6,453 bases of DNA, from assembly GCA_021772595.1 (NCBI GenBank), contig JAJFLS010000306.1, positions 1 through 6,453 on the forward strand, read 5' to 3'. The translations under genes and the position numbers were made by a program. Shown one piece after another: positions 1 through 5,487 of the stretch. Below the pieces are notes generated by a model that saw only the letters and a list, made by a program, of their open reading frames with translations, ran no database searches and was not told the origin of the DNA. Positions within the stretch are counted from its first letter, which is position 1, and every line of letters begins with the position of its first letter. The DNA is from Opitutales bacterium (GTDB lineage Bacteria > Verrucomicrobiota > Verrucomicrobiia > Opitutales > Opitutaceae).

Positions 1-1
1 C

Positions 2-475
2 ATCTTGGCGGACTTGCCACCGCCGGAAACTCTCATTCGTCCCGATGGAGAGCGTAGCGGCAACACTCATGTTCGCGCATCTGTCGCGGCGGGTGAAAAG
101 CAAACCGTCGGCTGGGCCTATGAGCGTCCGGGCGGCGGGCGCGGATTTGGGTTTACGGGAGCCCATTTCCATAAGAGCTGGCAGAACGACGATTTCCGTA
201 TGGTAGTGCTCAATGCCATATTATGGACGGCTCAATTGGAAGTGCCCAAAAATGGTTTGGAGTCGAAAACGCCTACGGACGAAGAGATGCTCCAGAACTT
301 GGATCCAAACAAGAAAGAAGCGTCCGCAAAGATAGGGGAGTTGTGCCAGACTGATTACCCGTATTGCTGCGGAGGGATCAAGCAAGGACCGAGCGTTGTT
401 AATAAAACCTCAACCAAATCTCTCCACTTCGTCCCGTCACCAATTCCTCTTCTCTCAATCCCTTCACTCCTTTAA
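2..475 (+). CDS. ThuA-like domain protein, C-terminal part (5' end outside window)
   Basis: The reading frame is open from the first bases of the window, so the start lies upstream; the TTG at 5 is not a credible start. The fragment has 157 codons plus a stop. About 45-75 residues in, it carries GRGFGFTGAHFHKSW and then FRMVVLNAILWTAQLEVP, the characteristic end of the ThuA-like fold (class I glutamine-amidotransferase-like) found in many Verrucomicrobiota and Planctomycetota proteins. These proteins are linked by context to sugar catabolism, but their exact reaction is mostly unknown. Family members normally end soon after the segment seen here as DEEMLQNLDPNKK. This one runs about 50 residues further, through a Cys-rich stretch and a Ser/Pro/Leu-rich tail that looks unlike coding sequence, so the stop may have been lost. 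Its stop overlaps the stop of the convergent lipoprotein gene. Family assignment is firm; function is not. Confidence 0.82.
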   Translation: MLADLPPPETLIRPDGERSGNTHVRASVAAGEKQTVGWAYERPGGGRGFGFTGAHFHKSWQNDDFRMVVLNAILWTAQLEVPKNGLESKTPTDEEMLQNLDPNKKEASAKIGELCQTDYPYCCGGIKQGPSVVNKTSTKSLHFVPSPIPLLSIPSLL

Positions 476-915
476 AGCCCGACTCCCTGCTCTGCTCGGT
501 CTAGAATCCGGCGTTTTTCGTCGGAGGTAAGGTAGTAGCCCCAATCGTCGATTTCATCCTTTCCGGCGCGATCGCGCACGCGTTGCTTCTCGTCCTCCGT
601 CATCATGGCCCCGTAGTCGACTCGAGTCGCGTCGTAAACTTGCGGAGGAGTCCGGGGGCGACCCGCGCCGAGGTCAGCCTGGTCCTTTGATCGACCCATT
701 TCGCGACCGATGATCGCTCCGGCAACGGCCCCTATAGCCGCTCCTTCGCCTTCTTCACCCGACTGGTTTCCGATGATCGCCCCAAGCACAGCTCCTGTGG
801 CCGCGCCCGCTACCGCGCCCTTACGTTCGTGGTGTCCGGTAGTGGCGCATCCAGCAAATAACAGGCTCGATCCGATGAGCGCGAACAATCCGACTGCGTA
901 TTTTTTAGAATCCAT
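472..915 (-). CDS. Glycine-zipper lipoprotein (hypothetical)
   Basis: A 147-residue protein starting MDSKKYAVGL. A short basic N-terminus and hydrophobic helix end in LLFAGC, so Cys23 is the likely lipidated residue after signal peptidase II cleavage. Residues 33-74 hold two glycine-zipper hairpins, GAVAGAATGAVLGAIIG and GAAIGAVAGAIIGREMG, typical of small envelope-associated proteins. The C-terminal region has a duplicated motif: MTEDEKQRVRDRAG (105-118) and LTSDEKRRILDRAE (129-142). The frame stays open upstream to 1137, and an in-frame ATG at 942 follows a weak GGGAAG. I chose the ATG at 915 because it gives a normal-length signal peptide, although no Shine-Dalgarno precedes it. It converges on the ThuA-like gene with overlapping stops. 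The specific role is unknown; envelope location is inferred from the lipobox. Confidence 0.85.
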   Translation of the reverse strand: MDSKKYAVGLFALIGSSLLFAGCATTGHHERKGAVAGAATGAVLGAIIGNQSGEEGEGAAIGAVAGAIIGREMGRSKDQADLGAGRPRTPPQVYDATRVDYGAMMTEDEKQRVRDRAGKDEIDDWGYYLTSDEKRRILDRAEQGVGL

Positions 916-1207
916 AAGTATGTAACTAGATATGTTTTTCATAGCTTCCCAATCCCATAATTCGCCTAGACCCCTCGACGAGGGAATAAGGCACCCAGAT
1001 TCCACCTTTAGACATGGCAAGGCCAGCGACGTTCCGACGAAAATCCTACCTGCCAATAGAGTACGCCGCCAAACTGGGGTAAGGTTTGGAGGCGGTATGT
1101 AACCTGCCTGTGCAAGTCTTTCCAGGGCCGTATACAAACTTTGATTACCCCGAGACTCGCTGCCTAATGAGCTTTGCTTCAGGAGCGATGAACGCCCTCG
1201 ATTTGGT
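916..1207. other. Intergenic region with two small hairpins
   Basis: These 292 bases separate the lipoprotein gene from the oxidoreductase gene, both on the minus strand, so the region should hold the lipoprotein promoter and any terminator of the oxidoreductase. I see two small dyads: CCCTC/GAGGG around a GAC loop (972-984), and CCAAAC/GTTTGG (1069-1089, 9-base loop) with a possible extension through CCG/CGG after a 3-base bulge. Neither is followed by a T-run on either strand, so neither is a convincing intrinsic terminator. I could not pick a confident promoter. Open frames across it have no protein-like composition. Confidence 0.5.
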
Positions 1208-2194
1208 TCAGAGGTCGATCTCGCGCCGTTCGGCCACGGATTGTTCGCTGGCTTCGATGATTCGCTGAGCGATGATGGCGTCGTCGATTGTCGAAAGTGG
1301 CGAAGCGCCTTTGCCGAGGCATTCCTCTATAAAGTGACGGACTTCTTCGCGAATGTGCCAGCCGTAGGTGGACCAGGTATGGGAATGGACGACTCCTGGT
1401 TTGTTCTCGACCCAGTCGCGATAGCTAAAGCGGGTGGCCCCATCGGTGCCGATGACTTTGACGACGAAAGTCCAAGGATCCGAAGAATGATCGTCGGCAG
1501 CAAAATCGGCGCAGAAATGGGCGAGAGCGCCAGATTTTAGCTGCAGGTTTACCATGGCAAGGTCTTCGCCTTGAAACTCGTCGTAGTGGATAACTGATTT
1601 CATCGCGGACACAGAGACGGGAGCGTGATCGGGCTCGCCGAGGTAGCCGAGGATGTAGCCATGATGGGTAAGGATGTGCCGGATAACGCCGGGATAGCGG
1701 CGGGCGACTTCCTCGGGGTGATGGATGTGGTAGTGGATGTAAATGGCGGCAAGCTTGCCGAGTCGGCCACTACGGAGGAGCTCGCGGGTGCGGTGCAGGG
1801 AGGGCTCATGGATGTAGTTGTGCCCGGGACAGAGGAGGACGCGATTTTTCTCGGCACAGGCTTTGAGTTGTTCCAACTCGGAGATGTCGGGAGCCACGGG
1901 CTTTTCGATCAGGACGGCCTTCCCGGCATTCATGGCAAGGGTGGCGTAGGCGGTGTGGGTCTCGAGATTGGTCAGGATGAAGACGGCGTCGATCGACGGA
2001 TCTGCCACTACAGCTTCCGCCGATTCATAGACGGAACATCGGAATCGCTTGGCTTTTTCCTCATTCAACGCGGCATCGATGGACCACAATCCCACCAGTT
2101 CCGCGCCAGGGCAGACGGCAATGGCTTCGGCATGAAGGAGTGAAATGTCGCCGGCACCGATAAAGGCGATGCGCTTCGGATCGGGAATTGTCAT
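1208..2194 (-). CDS. Gfo/Idh/MocA family oxidoreductase
   Basis: A 328-residue protein, normal length for the family. Members are NAD(P)-dependent dehydrogenases or related enzymes acting mostly on sugars, inositols and sugar acids in the cytoplasm. The N-terminal Rossmann fold opens with RIAFIGAGDISLLHAEAI, with the dinucleotide-binding glycines at 13 and 15. The strand VFILTNLETH (71-80) leads to the signature IEKPVAPD (96-103), whose Lys98 is the conserved active-site lysine. The C-terminal substrate domain follows, including a His-rich strand IYIHYHIHHP (151-160) and LTHHGYILGYLGEP in the region of the usual catalytic His. I chose the ATG at 2194; a GTG at 2209 would add five residues (MKIAP) but has no ribosome-binding site. 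GAAGAT lies weakly upstream of the ATG. The substrate cannot be told from sequence. Neighbouring ThuA-like and sulfatase genes fit a carbohydrate role. Confidence 0.92.
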   Translation of the reverse strand: MTIPDPKRIAFIGAGDISLLHAEAIAVCPGAELVGLWSIDAALNEEKAKRFRCSVYESAEAVVADPSIDAVFILTNLETHTAYATLAMNAGKAVLIEKPVAPDISELEQLKACAEKNRVLLCPGHNYIHEPSLHRTRELLRSGRLGKLAAIYIHYHIHHPEEVARRYPGVIRHILTHHGYILGYLGEPDHAPVSVSAMKSVIHYDEFQGEDLAMVNLQLKSGALAHFCADFAADDHSSDPWTFVVKVIGTDGATRFSYRDWVENKPGVVHSHTWSTYGWHIREEVRHFIEECLGKGASPLSTIDDAIIAQRIIEASEQSVAERREIDL

Positions 2195-2457
2195 AGGCGC
2201 GATCTTCACAGATGGGCAGGGAAAGAGTCAACGCCCAGACACTTCATTTGGGGAGACGGTCAACCCAATCAGTTAATGAGTAACATCCTCCTACGCCGAG
2301 GCTTCGGCGGGACAGATCGGCTCCCTCCGTCTTCACTAAGTTACGCCGAGACAAGCCGTCGCTAGGTTCGCTGTCGCGGAGAGGATCGCTATACTGCGTT
2401 GCGCGGCAGGTGATTCAACTTTTGCGGTGCTTTCCGAGCCTCGTTCGAACGGATATA
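2195..2457. repeat. Non-coding spacer with short palindromic repeat sequence
   Basis: No gene is seen in these 263 bases. At 2294-2309 CGCCGA and TCGGCG form a 6-bp stem with a GGCT loop. TACGCCGAG (2292-2300) recurs exactly at 2342-2350, followed by GACAAG, echoing the GGGACAG after the first copy. Such CGCCGAnGCTTCGGCGGACA-like strings resemble dispersed intergenic repeats I associate with Verrucomicrobiota, but this is recollection, not a search. A perfect 10-base palindrome CGTTCGAACG lies at 2442-2451, just past the hydrolase stop. No T-rich terminator follows either structure on the minus strand. The oxidoreductase promoter should lie at the left edge of this stretch; I could not locate it. 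Confidence 0.5.
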
Positions 2458-3582
2458 CTAATTGTTATCCGATCTGATTCTTTTCGCGAATAGCTTTCCA
2501 ACGTCTGCGACAATGCCCTTCGAGTCGGCTTGGCTTACGTTAATGGCGATCGCCATACACATATTGAGGTGAGGATGTACGATGAAAATAGTCGTTCCGC
2601 CAACGGATCCGCCGTTGTGACTCGCAAAACGATTCCCTTGACCGTCCGTATGGACTCCCCATCCGATGCCATAGTTTGTGCTTTCCCCATCATTGGTTTC
2701 CATGCTCGTCCAAAGAAGTTCGACTGTTTCGGGCTTCAATTCTGTCGGCTTCATGTGGGCGAATGCGAAGCGGATAAGATCGTCTGTTGTCGAGAGAAAC
2801 CCGCCTCCCGCCCATTTATAGCTATTGTCTGCGTAGGGAGAGACTATCTCTTCTCCATCAACCATATCATAAAAAGTCACTCTTCCCGGAATCTCTTCCG
2901 GAGCTTGATCGGCCATTGTTTCAGCCATTTTCAAGGGAGCGAAAACGTGCGATTCCATATAGCTGAGAAACTCTTGCTCTGCGGTGGTTTCGACGACGGC
3001 GCTCATAAGATTCCAGCCGTAGCTTGAATAGGAATATTTCGTACCAGGTTCGTGTAGGAGGGGATCGTCTTTAAATGTATCGAGACTTTCCATCACCGTG
3101 CTGTAATGCTCCGTTCGAAATCCCTCTATATCAAAGTCGATGTAATGTCGAATTCCGGCGAGGTGACCGGCTACTTGCCGAACAGTGAAAGACCATCGTT
3201 TCGAAGGGAAATCGGGAACGTACTTTTGAATCGGAGCATCGAGATCGAGTTTTCCTTCCTGTACGAGCTTTCCAACAGCAAACGCGGTGAGCGGTTTTGA
3301 GACGCTGCCAATGCGGAATTTGGAGAAGGATGGATCGACGGCTGTTTTTGAACTGATGTCTGCGTATCCGAATCCTTCGGACCAAATTATTTCACCGTCA
3401 AAACCGATAGATATGGAAAGCCCCGGATAGTTTGTTTCTGTCATCATCTCTCCGATAATGACTTTCGCTTCGCTGATTGCCTCATCCCATTTTTCGGCTA
3501 CAGCCTGGGTGAGCGAGAGAAGCGAAAAAATTGAAACGAGCAGCAGGTTTTGTGAGAATATCGAGAGAGTTGGCTTGGGCAT
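2458..3582 (-). CDS. Exported serine hydrolase, beta-lactamase/LACTB type
   Basis: A 374-residue protein of the class C beta-lactamase/penicillin-binding fold (Pfam Beta-lactamase, MEROPS S12 type). Residues 1-29 form a signal peptide ending in AVA before Glu30, so the enzyme should be exported. The catalytic SxxK is Ser93-Val-Ser-Lys96 within FRIGSVSKPLTA. The second motif appears as Tyr185-Ser-Ser in YSYSSYGWNLM, where classical class C enzymes have YxN. The third element is His322-Asn-Gly in ASHNGGSVGG, replacing KTG as in many esterases and peptidases of this group. GHLAGIRHY (139-147) is close to the mitochondrial LACTB and its bacterial relatives, so a peptidase or esterase is more likely than a true beta-lactamase. 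It is divergent from arsR across a 362-base repeat-rich region. No Shine-Dalgarno precedes the ATG. Confidence 0.92.
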   Translation of the reverse strand: MPKPTLSIFSQNLLLVSIFSLLSLTQAVAEKWDEAISEAKVIIGEMMTETNYPGLSISIGFDGEIIWSEGFGYADISSKTAVDPSFSKFRIGSVSKPLTAFAVGKLVQEGKLDLDAPIQKYVPDFPSKRWSFTVRQVAGHLAGIRHYIDFDIEGFRTEHYSTVMESLDTFKDDPLLHEPGTKYSYSSYGWNLMSAVVETTAEQEFLSYMESHVFAPLKMAETMADQAPEEIPGRVTFYDMVDGEEIVSPYADNSYKWAGGGFLSTTDDLIRFAFAHMKPTELKPETVELLWTSMETNDGESTNYGIGWGVHTDGQGNRFASHNGGSVGGTTIFIVHPHLNMCMAIAINVSQADSKGIVADVGKLFAKRIRSDNN

Positions 3583-3622
3583 GGTTTTGGTTTAGCTACA
3601 TATTAAGAGAAGGAATGAAGTT

Positions 3623-3649
3623 AGTATCTATCTCGTTAGATAGAGGCAA
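3623..3649 (-). promoter_or_regulatory. Possible promoter with dyad for the serine hydrolase gene
   Basis: On the minus strand TTGCCT (3649-3644) and GATACT (3628-3623) are spaced 15 bases apart, a poor but possible -35/-10 pair about 40 bases before the hydrolase ATG. The spacer is largely filled by a perfect 7-bp dyad, TCTATCT/AGATAGA with a CGTT loop (3627-3644), which could be an operator or a hairpin. The short spacing and weak -10 make this tentative. Confidence 0.25.
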
Positions 3650-3751
3650 GTTTTTTGAGAATGTGTTGGAGGGCACCCTCCTTGCTTCGTTGCTACCTGA
3701 GAACACCTCGGAGCTTGCCCCATAGCCGTCAACTTAAGGTGTTTTCTCAGA

Positions 3752-3825
3752 TGTAGGAGCCTGCTTGCAGGCGATTCTTTACGGCGTAGCCCAGGAAAAC
3801 TATCGCCTGCAAGCAGGCTCCTACA
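3752..3825. repeat. REP-like inverted pair with GTAG heads (BIME-like)
   Basis: Two 24-base arms, 3752-3775 and 3802-3825, are perfect reverse complements separated by 26 bases. Each arm carries a GTAG tetranucleotide at its outer end (3753-3756, and CTAC at 3821-3824) followed by a small internal palindrome, GCCTGC/GCAGGC around TT. A GTAG foot plus a palindrome in inverted pairs is the known layout of REP sequences handled by REP-associated tyrosine transposases (RAYT). No RAYT gene is in this window. The element sits between the divergent serine hydrolase gene and arsR, where it could also form a long stem of at least 24 bp in RNA. Confidence 0.82.
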
Positions 3826-3864
3826 ATCCGCGAACCGTCGCTTTAACTTTAAGTTGGCGCGCCT

Positions 3865-3891
3865 CGGGCTTGCCCGGGGGCTCCCGTTTTT
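3865..3891 (+). terminator. Possible intrinsic terminator or competing hairpins upstream of arsR
   Basis: CGGGC/GCCCG with a TT loop (3865-3876) overlaps a second, shorter stem CGGG/CCCG with a GGCT loop (3875-3886), which is followed directly by TTTTT (3887-3891). The two share bases and cannot form together. The second looks like a weak plus-strand terminator that would shield the arsenic operon from upstream transcription. No plus-strand gene lies just upstream, so its need is unclear. Confidence 0.3.
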
Positions 3892-3909
3892 CCTGGTCAT
3901 TAAATCTGA

Positions 3910-3938
3910 TTGACCGCATATGCGAATAGATGCATATG
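3910..3938 (+). promoter_or_regulatory. Candidate arsR-acr3 promoter
   Basis: TTGACC (3910-3915) matches five of six bases of the -35 consensus. A 17-base spacer leads to CATATG (3933-3938), a weak -10 with three of six matches. Transcription would then begin near 3945, at the ATG I chose for arsR, implying a leaderless or nearly leaderless message. An alternative pair is TGGTCA (3894-3899) with CATATG at 3917-3922, also 17 bases apart, which would give a short leader. In both cases a palindrome overlaps the -10. Confidence 0.4.
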
Positions 3939-3940
3939 CA
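3915..3940. promoter_or_regulatory. Candidate ArsR operator, two CATATG palindromes
   Basis: Two 10-base palindromes, CGCATATGCG (3915-3924) and TGCATATGCA (3931-3940), share the core GCATATGC and have centres 16 bases apart, giving a larger dyad GCATATGC-N8-GCATATGC. ArsR/SmtB-family repressors bind dyads of this scale at their own promoters, usually overlapping the -35/-10 region, which is where this lies. The position directly before arsR is the main support; binding itself is inferred. Confidence 0.6.
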
Positions 3941-3944
3941 GCGA

Positions 3945-4310
3945 ATGGAGATAGTGCAGGTCTACAAGTGTTTCTGTGACGTTCAGCGATTACGAATCCT
4001 TAACCTTCTGAAGGACGGGCCACTATGCGTATGTCATTTGGTCGAAATTCTGGATTCCGACCAGGTGAAAATCTCCAAGCAACTGCGTTATATGAAGGAA
4101 CTTGGTATGGTTGAGGATGAGCGTGTGGCGCAATGGAAGGTTTATCGACTTGCTGACGCCACCAACCCTCTTTTGCAGAAGAACCTGAAGTGTCTTCAGG
4201 ACTGCTATGGAGAATCAATCGAATTCAACAAGGACATCCGGAAGCGGTCAGCAGTTACCGCACGCATGCAGCGGGAAAACGCTGCATGCGCACAAGCTAT
4301 CAGCGCCTAG
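3945..4310 (+). CDS. arsR: ArsR-family arsenite-responsive repressor
   Basis: A 121-residue winged-helix repressor, usual family length. PLCVCHLVEIL (26-36) contains the Cys28-Val-Cys30 pair of the arsenite-sensing helix. DQVKISKQLRYMKELGMV (39-56) is the turn and recognition helix, followed by the wing DERVAQWKVYRLA (58-70). In E. coli ArsR a third Cys lies two residues after a CVCD motif; here that place is Leu, but Cys9 and Cys11 (YKCFCD) near the N-terminus and Cys83 and Cys87 (KCLQDC) after the wing could supply ligands. As(III) or Sb(III) binding should release DNA and allow expression of the pump gene. In-frame ATGs at 3930 and 3936 are possible starts, but they lie inside the candidate operator; 3945 avoids this. 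No clear Shine-Dalgarno. acr3 follows after 37 bases on the same strand. The assignment is strong; the start is less certain. Confidence 0.9.
   Translation: MEIVQVYKCFCDVQRLRILNLLKDGPLCVCHLVEILDSDQVKISKQLRYMKELGMVEDERVAQWKVYRLADATNPLLQKNLKCLQDCYGESIEFNKDIRKRSAVTARMQRENAACAQAISA
4263..4290 (+). promoter_or_regulatory. Perfect 11-bp hairpin inside the 3' end of arsR
   Basis: CGCATGCAGCG (4263-4273) and CGCTGCATGCG (4280-4290) are perfect complements around the loop GGAAAA. The structure lies within the last 50 bases of the arsR coding region and about 60 bases before the acr3 start. No T-run follows, so it is not a simple terminator. It could affect mRNA stability, processing or translation between the two cistrons, or be a protein-binding dyad. 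The arms contain GCATGC, resembling but not matching the GCATATGC operator core. Confidence 0.5.
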
Positions 4311-4347
4311 GACTTTTGTATCTCTTGGCTCTAAAGAATCGATATTT

Positions 4348-5439
4348 ATGACTCTCGATAAATCATCAATGAGTGTCTTTGAACGACACCTCACTCTCTG
4401 GGTAGGCCTGTGCATCCTCGCGGGCATCGGTCTCGGAAAGGTCGCGCCTGGTCTGGCCGAAACGCTCGATGGTATGGCTATCTATGTGAACGGCGCGCCG
4501 GTGGTCTCGATCCCGATCGCTATCTGTCTCTTTTTCATGATGTATCCGATCATGGTGAAGATCGACTTCGGCGAAGTCGTGCAGGCGAGCCGTAATCCAA
4601 AGCCCGTTGCCCTGACTCTGATCGTGAATTGGGCTATCAAGCCCTTCACTATGCTGGCCATCGCGACGCTGTTTCTCGGACTGTTTTTCAAAGGCCTGCT
4701 ACCCGGCACGGAGATCGTCAAGGACGGTACCGAGGTAGAGCTTTATCGTTCCTACATTTCTGGGGCTATCCTGCTGGGGATCGCTCCCTGTACCGCCATG
4801 GTGCTGGTGTGGGGTTACCTGGCCCGCGGAAATCAGGGGCACACTCTCGTCATGGTGGCGATCAATTCTTTGGCTATGCTTCTGCTCTACGGTGTGTTGG
4901 GCGGCTGGCTGCTTGGAGTGAACCGGATGCCGGTGCCGTGGCAGGCTCTGTTGCTATCGGTCGCGATATACGTGGCCTTGCCCTTGGCTGCTGGCTATTT
5001 GTCGCGCTTATGGATCATGAAGACGAAGGGGAAGGAATGGTTCGCTGAGAAATTTCTTCACTACCTCACGCCAGTCTCGATCATCGCTTTGTTGGCGACC
5101 TTGGTTCTGCTATTCAGTTTCAAGGGCGACACCATCCTGGAAAATCCCCTGACCATTCTCTGGATCGCCATTCCTCTAACGGTGCAGACTCTGTTCGTCT
5201 TCGCGCTGACCTACGGATTAGCTCGATGGCTCAAACTTTCCTACGAAGATGCCGCCCCAGCGGCCATGATCGGCGCGTCCAACCACTTCGAAGTTGCCAT
5301 TGCTACGGCAGTGATGTTGTTCGGCCTTTCCTCGGGCGCGGCGCTTGCGACCGTGGTGGGAGTCCTTATCGAAGTGCCATTGATGCTCATGCTAGTGCGC
5401 TTCTGCATGAGGACCCAACATTGGTTCAGTCATTCCTAG
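4348..5439 (+). CDS. acr3: Arsenite efflux transporter, ACR3 family
   Basis: A 363-residue inner-membrane protein of the ACR3 family (bile acid/arsenite/riboflavin transporter superfamily), which expels As(III) using the proton motive force. Ten hydrophobic segments can be placed, roughly at 11-30, 52-70, 87-112, 136-157, 168-192, 199-219, 241-258, 267-290, 304-327 and 330-352. Family signatures are FFMMYPIMVKIDFGEV (62-77), NWAIKPF (94-100), GIAPCTAMVLVWGYLARGNQ (144-163) with the conserved Cys148 in segment 4, and GASNHFEVAIATAV (309-322) with the conserved Glu315 in segment 9; equivalents of these two residues are essential in studied ACR3 proteins. The frame is open back to an ATG at 4207, but that would overlap arsR by about 100 bases and add a polar, unrelated N-terminus; the ATG at 4348 fits. 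A further ATG at 4369 is possible. No arsC or other arsenic gene follows before the convergent sulfatase. Confidence 0.95.
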   Translation: MTLDKSSMSVFERHLTLWVGLCILAGIGLGKVAPGLAETLDGMAIYVNGAPVVSIPIAICLFFMMYPIMVKIDFGEVVQASRNPKPVALTLIVNWAIKPFTMLAIATLFLGLFFKGLLPGTEIVKDGTEVELYRSYISGAILLGIAPCTAMVLVWGYLARGNQGHTLVMVAINSLAMLLLYGVLGGWLLGVNRMPVPWQALLLSVAIYVALPLAAGYLSRLWIMKTKGKEWFAEKFLHYLTPVSIIALLATLVLLFSFKGDTILENPLTILWIAIPLTVQTLFVFALTYGLARWLKLSYEDAAPAAMIGASNHFEVAIATAVMLFGLSSGAALATVVGVLIEVPLMLMLVRFCMRTQHWFSHS

Positions 5440-5487
5440 GTTCGCTTTCGTTTGAATAAATGTTTCGAAGCTTGTAGTAGCCATACA

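Larger units (their letters stand above)
3668..3891. repeat. Nested inverted-repeat region, possible composite element
   Basis: This stretch is unusually dense in symmetric sequence. From the outside in: GGAGGG/CCCTCC around CA (3668-3681); CTGAGAACACCT at 3697-3708 pairing with AGGTGTTTTCTCAG at 3737-3750 apart from a 2-base bulge; CAACTTAA (3730-3737) pairing with TTAAGTTG (3849-3856), which encloses the perfect REP-like pair at 3752-3825. CCTCGGAGCTTGCCC (3706-3720) is nearly repeated in direct orientation as CCTCGGGCTTGCCC (3862-3875). There is no credible gene here: an open minus-strand frame across 3628-3900 only translates the repeat arms. It could be a small non-autonomous element, successive repeat insertions, or a structured RNA. 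The symmetry is seen directly; its nature is inferred. Confidence 0.6.

Noticed and set aside
916..1137. Upstream extension of the lipoprotein frame to 1137
   Set aside because: The extra 74 residues would bury the signal peptide and lipobox in the middle of the protein, and they show no coherent composition.
1625..2143. 172-codon plus-strand open frame
   Set aside because: It is fully antisense to the oxidoreductase gene, whose motifs are unmistakable. Its Gly/Val/Asp-rich composition mirrors the codons on the other strand and it has no recognisable domain.
2530..3027. 165-codon plus-strand open frame
   Set aside because: It is antisense to the serine hydrolase gene, which carries SxxK, YSS and HNG motifs in order. 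The antisense product resembles no family.
2458..3582. True class C beta-lactamase (antibiotic resistance)
   Set aside because: The YxN motif reads YSS and KTG is replaced by HNG, with a LACTB-like GIRHY segment, so a peptidase or esterase is more likely.
3627..3660. Intrinsic terminator from the TCTATCT/AGATAGA hairpin and the T-run at 3651-3656
   Set aside because: Six bases separate the stem from the T-run, the stem is AT-rich, and no plus-strand gene lies upstream to terminate.
3628..3900. 90-codon minus-strand open frame
   Set aside because: It translates the REP-like arms and surrounding repeats; it is Arg/Ser-rich with no domain. Best seen as repeat sequence that happens to be open.
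4207..4347. N-terminal extension of acr3 to the ATG at 4207
   Set aside because: It would overlap arsR by about 100 bases and add 47 polar residues not expected in ACR3 proteins. The ATG at 4348 places the first membrane segment normally.
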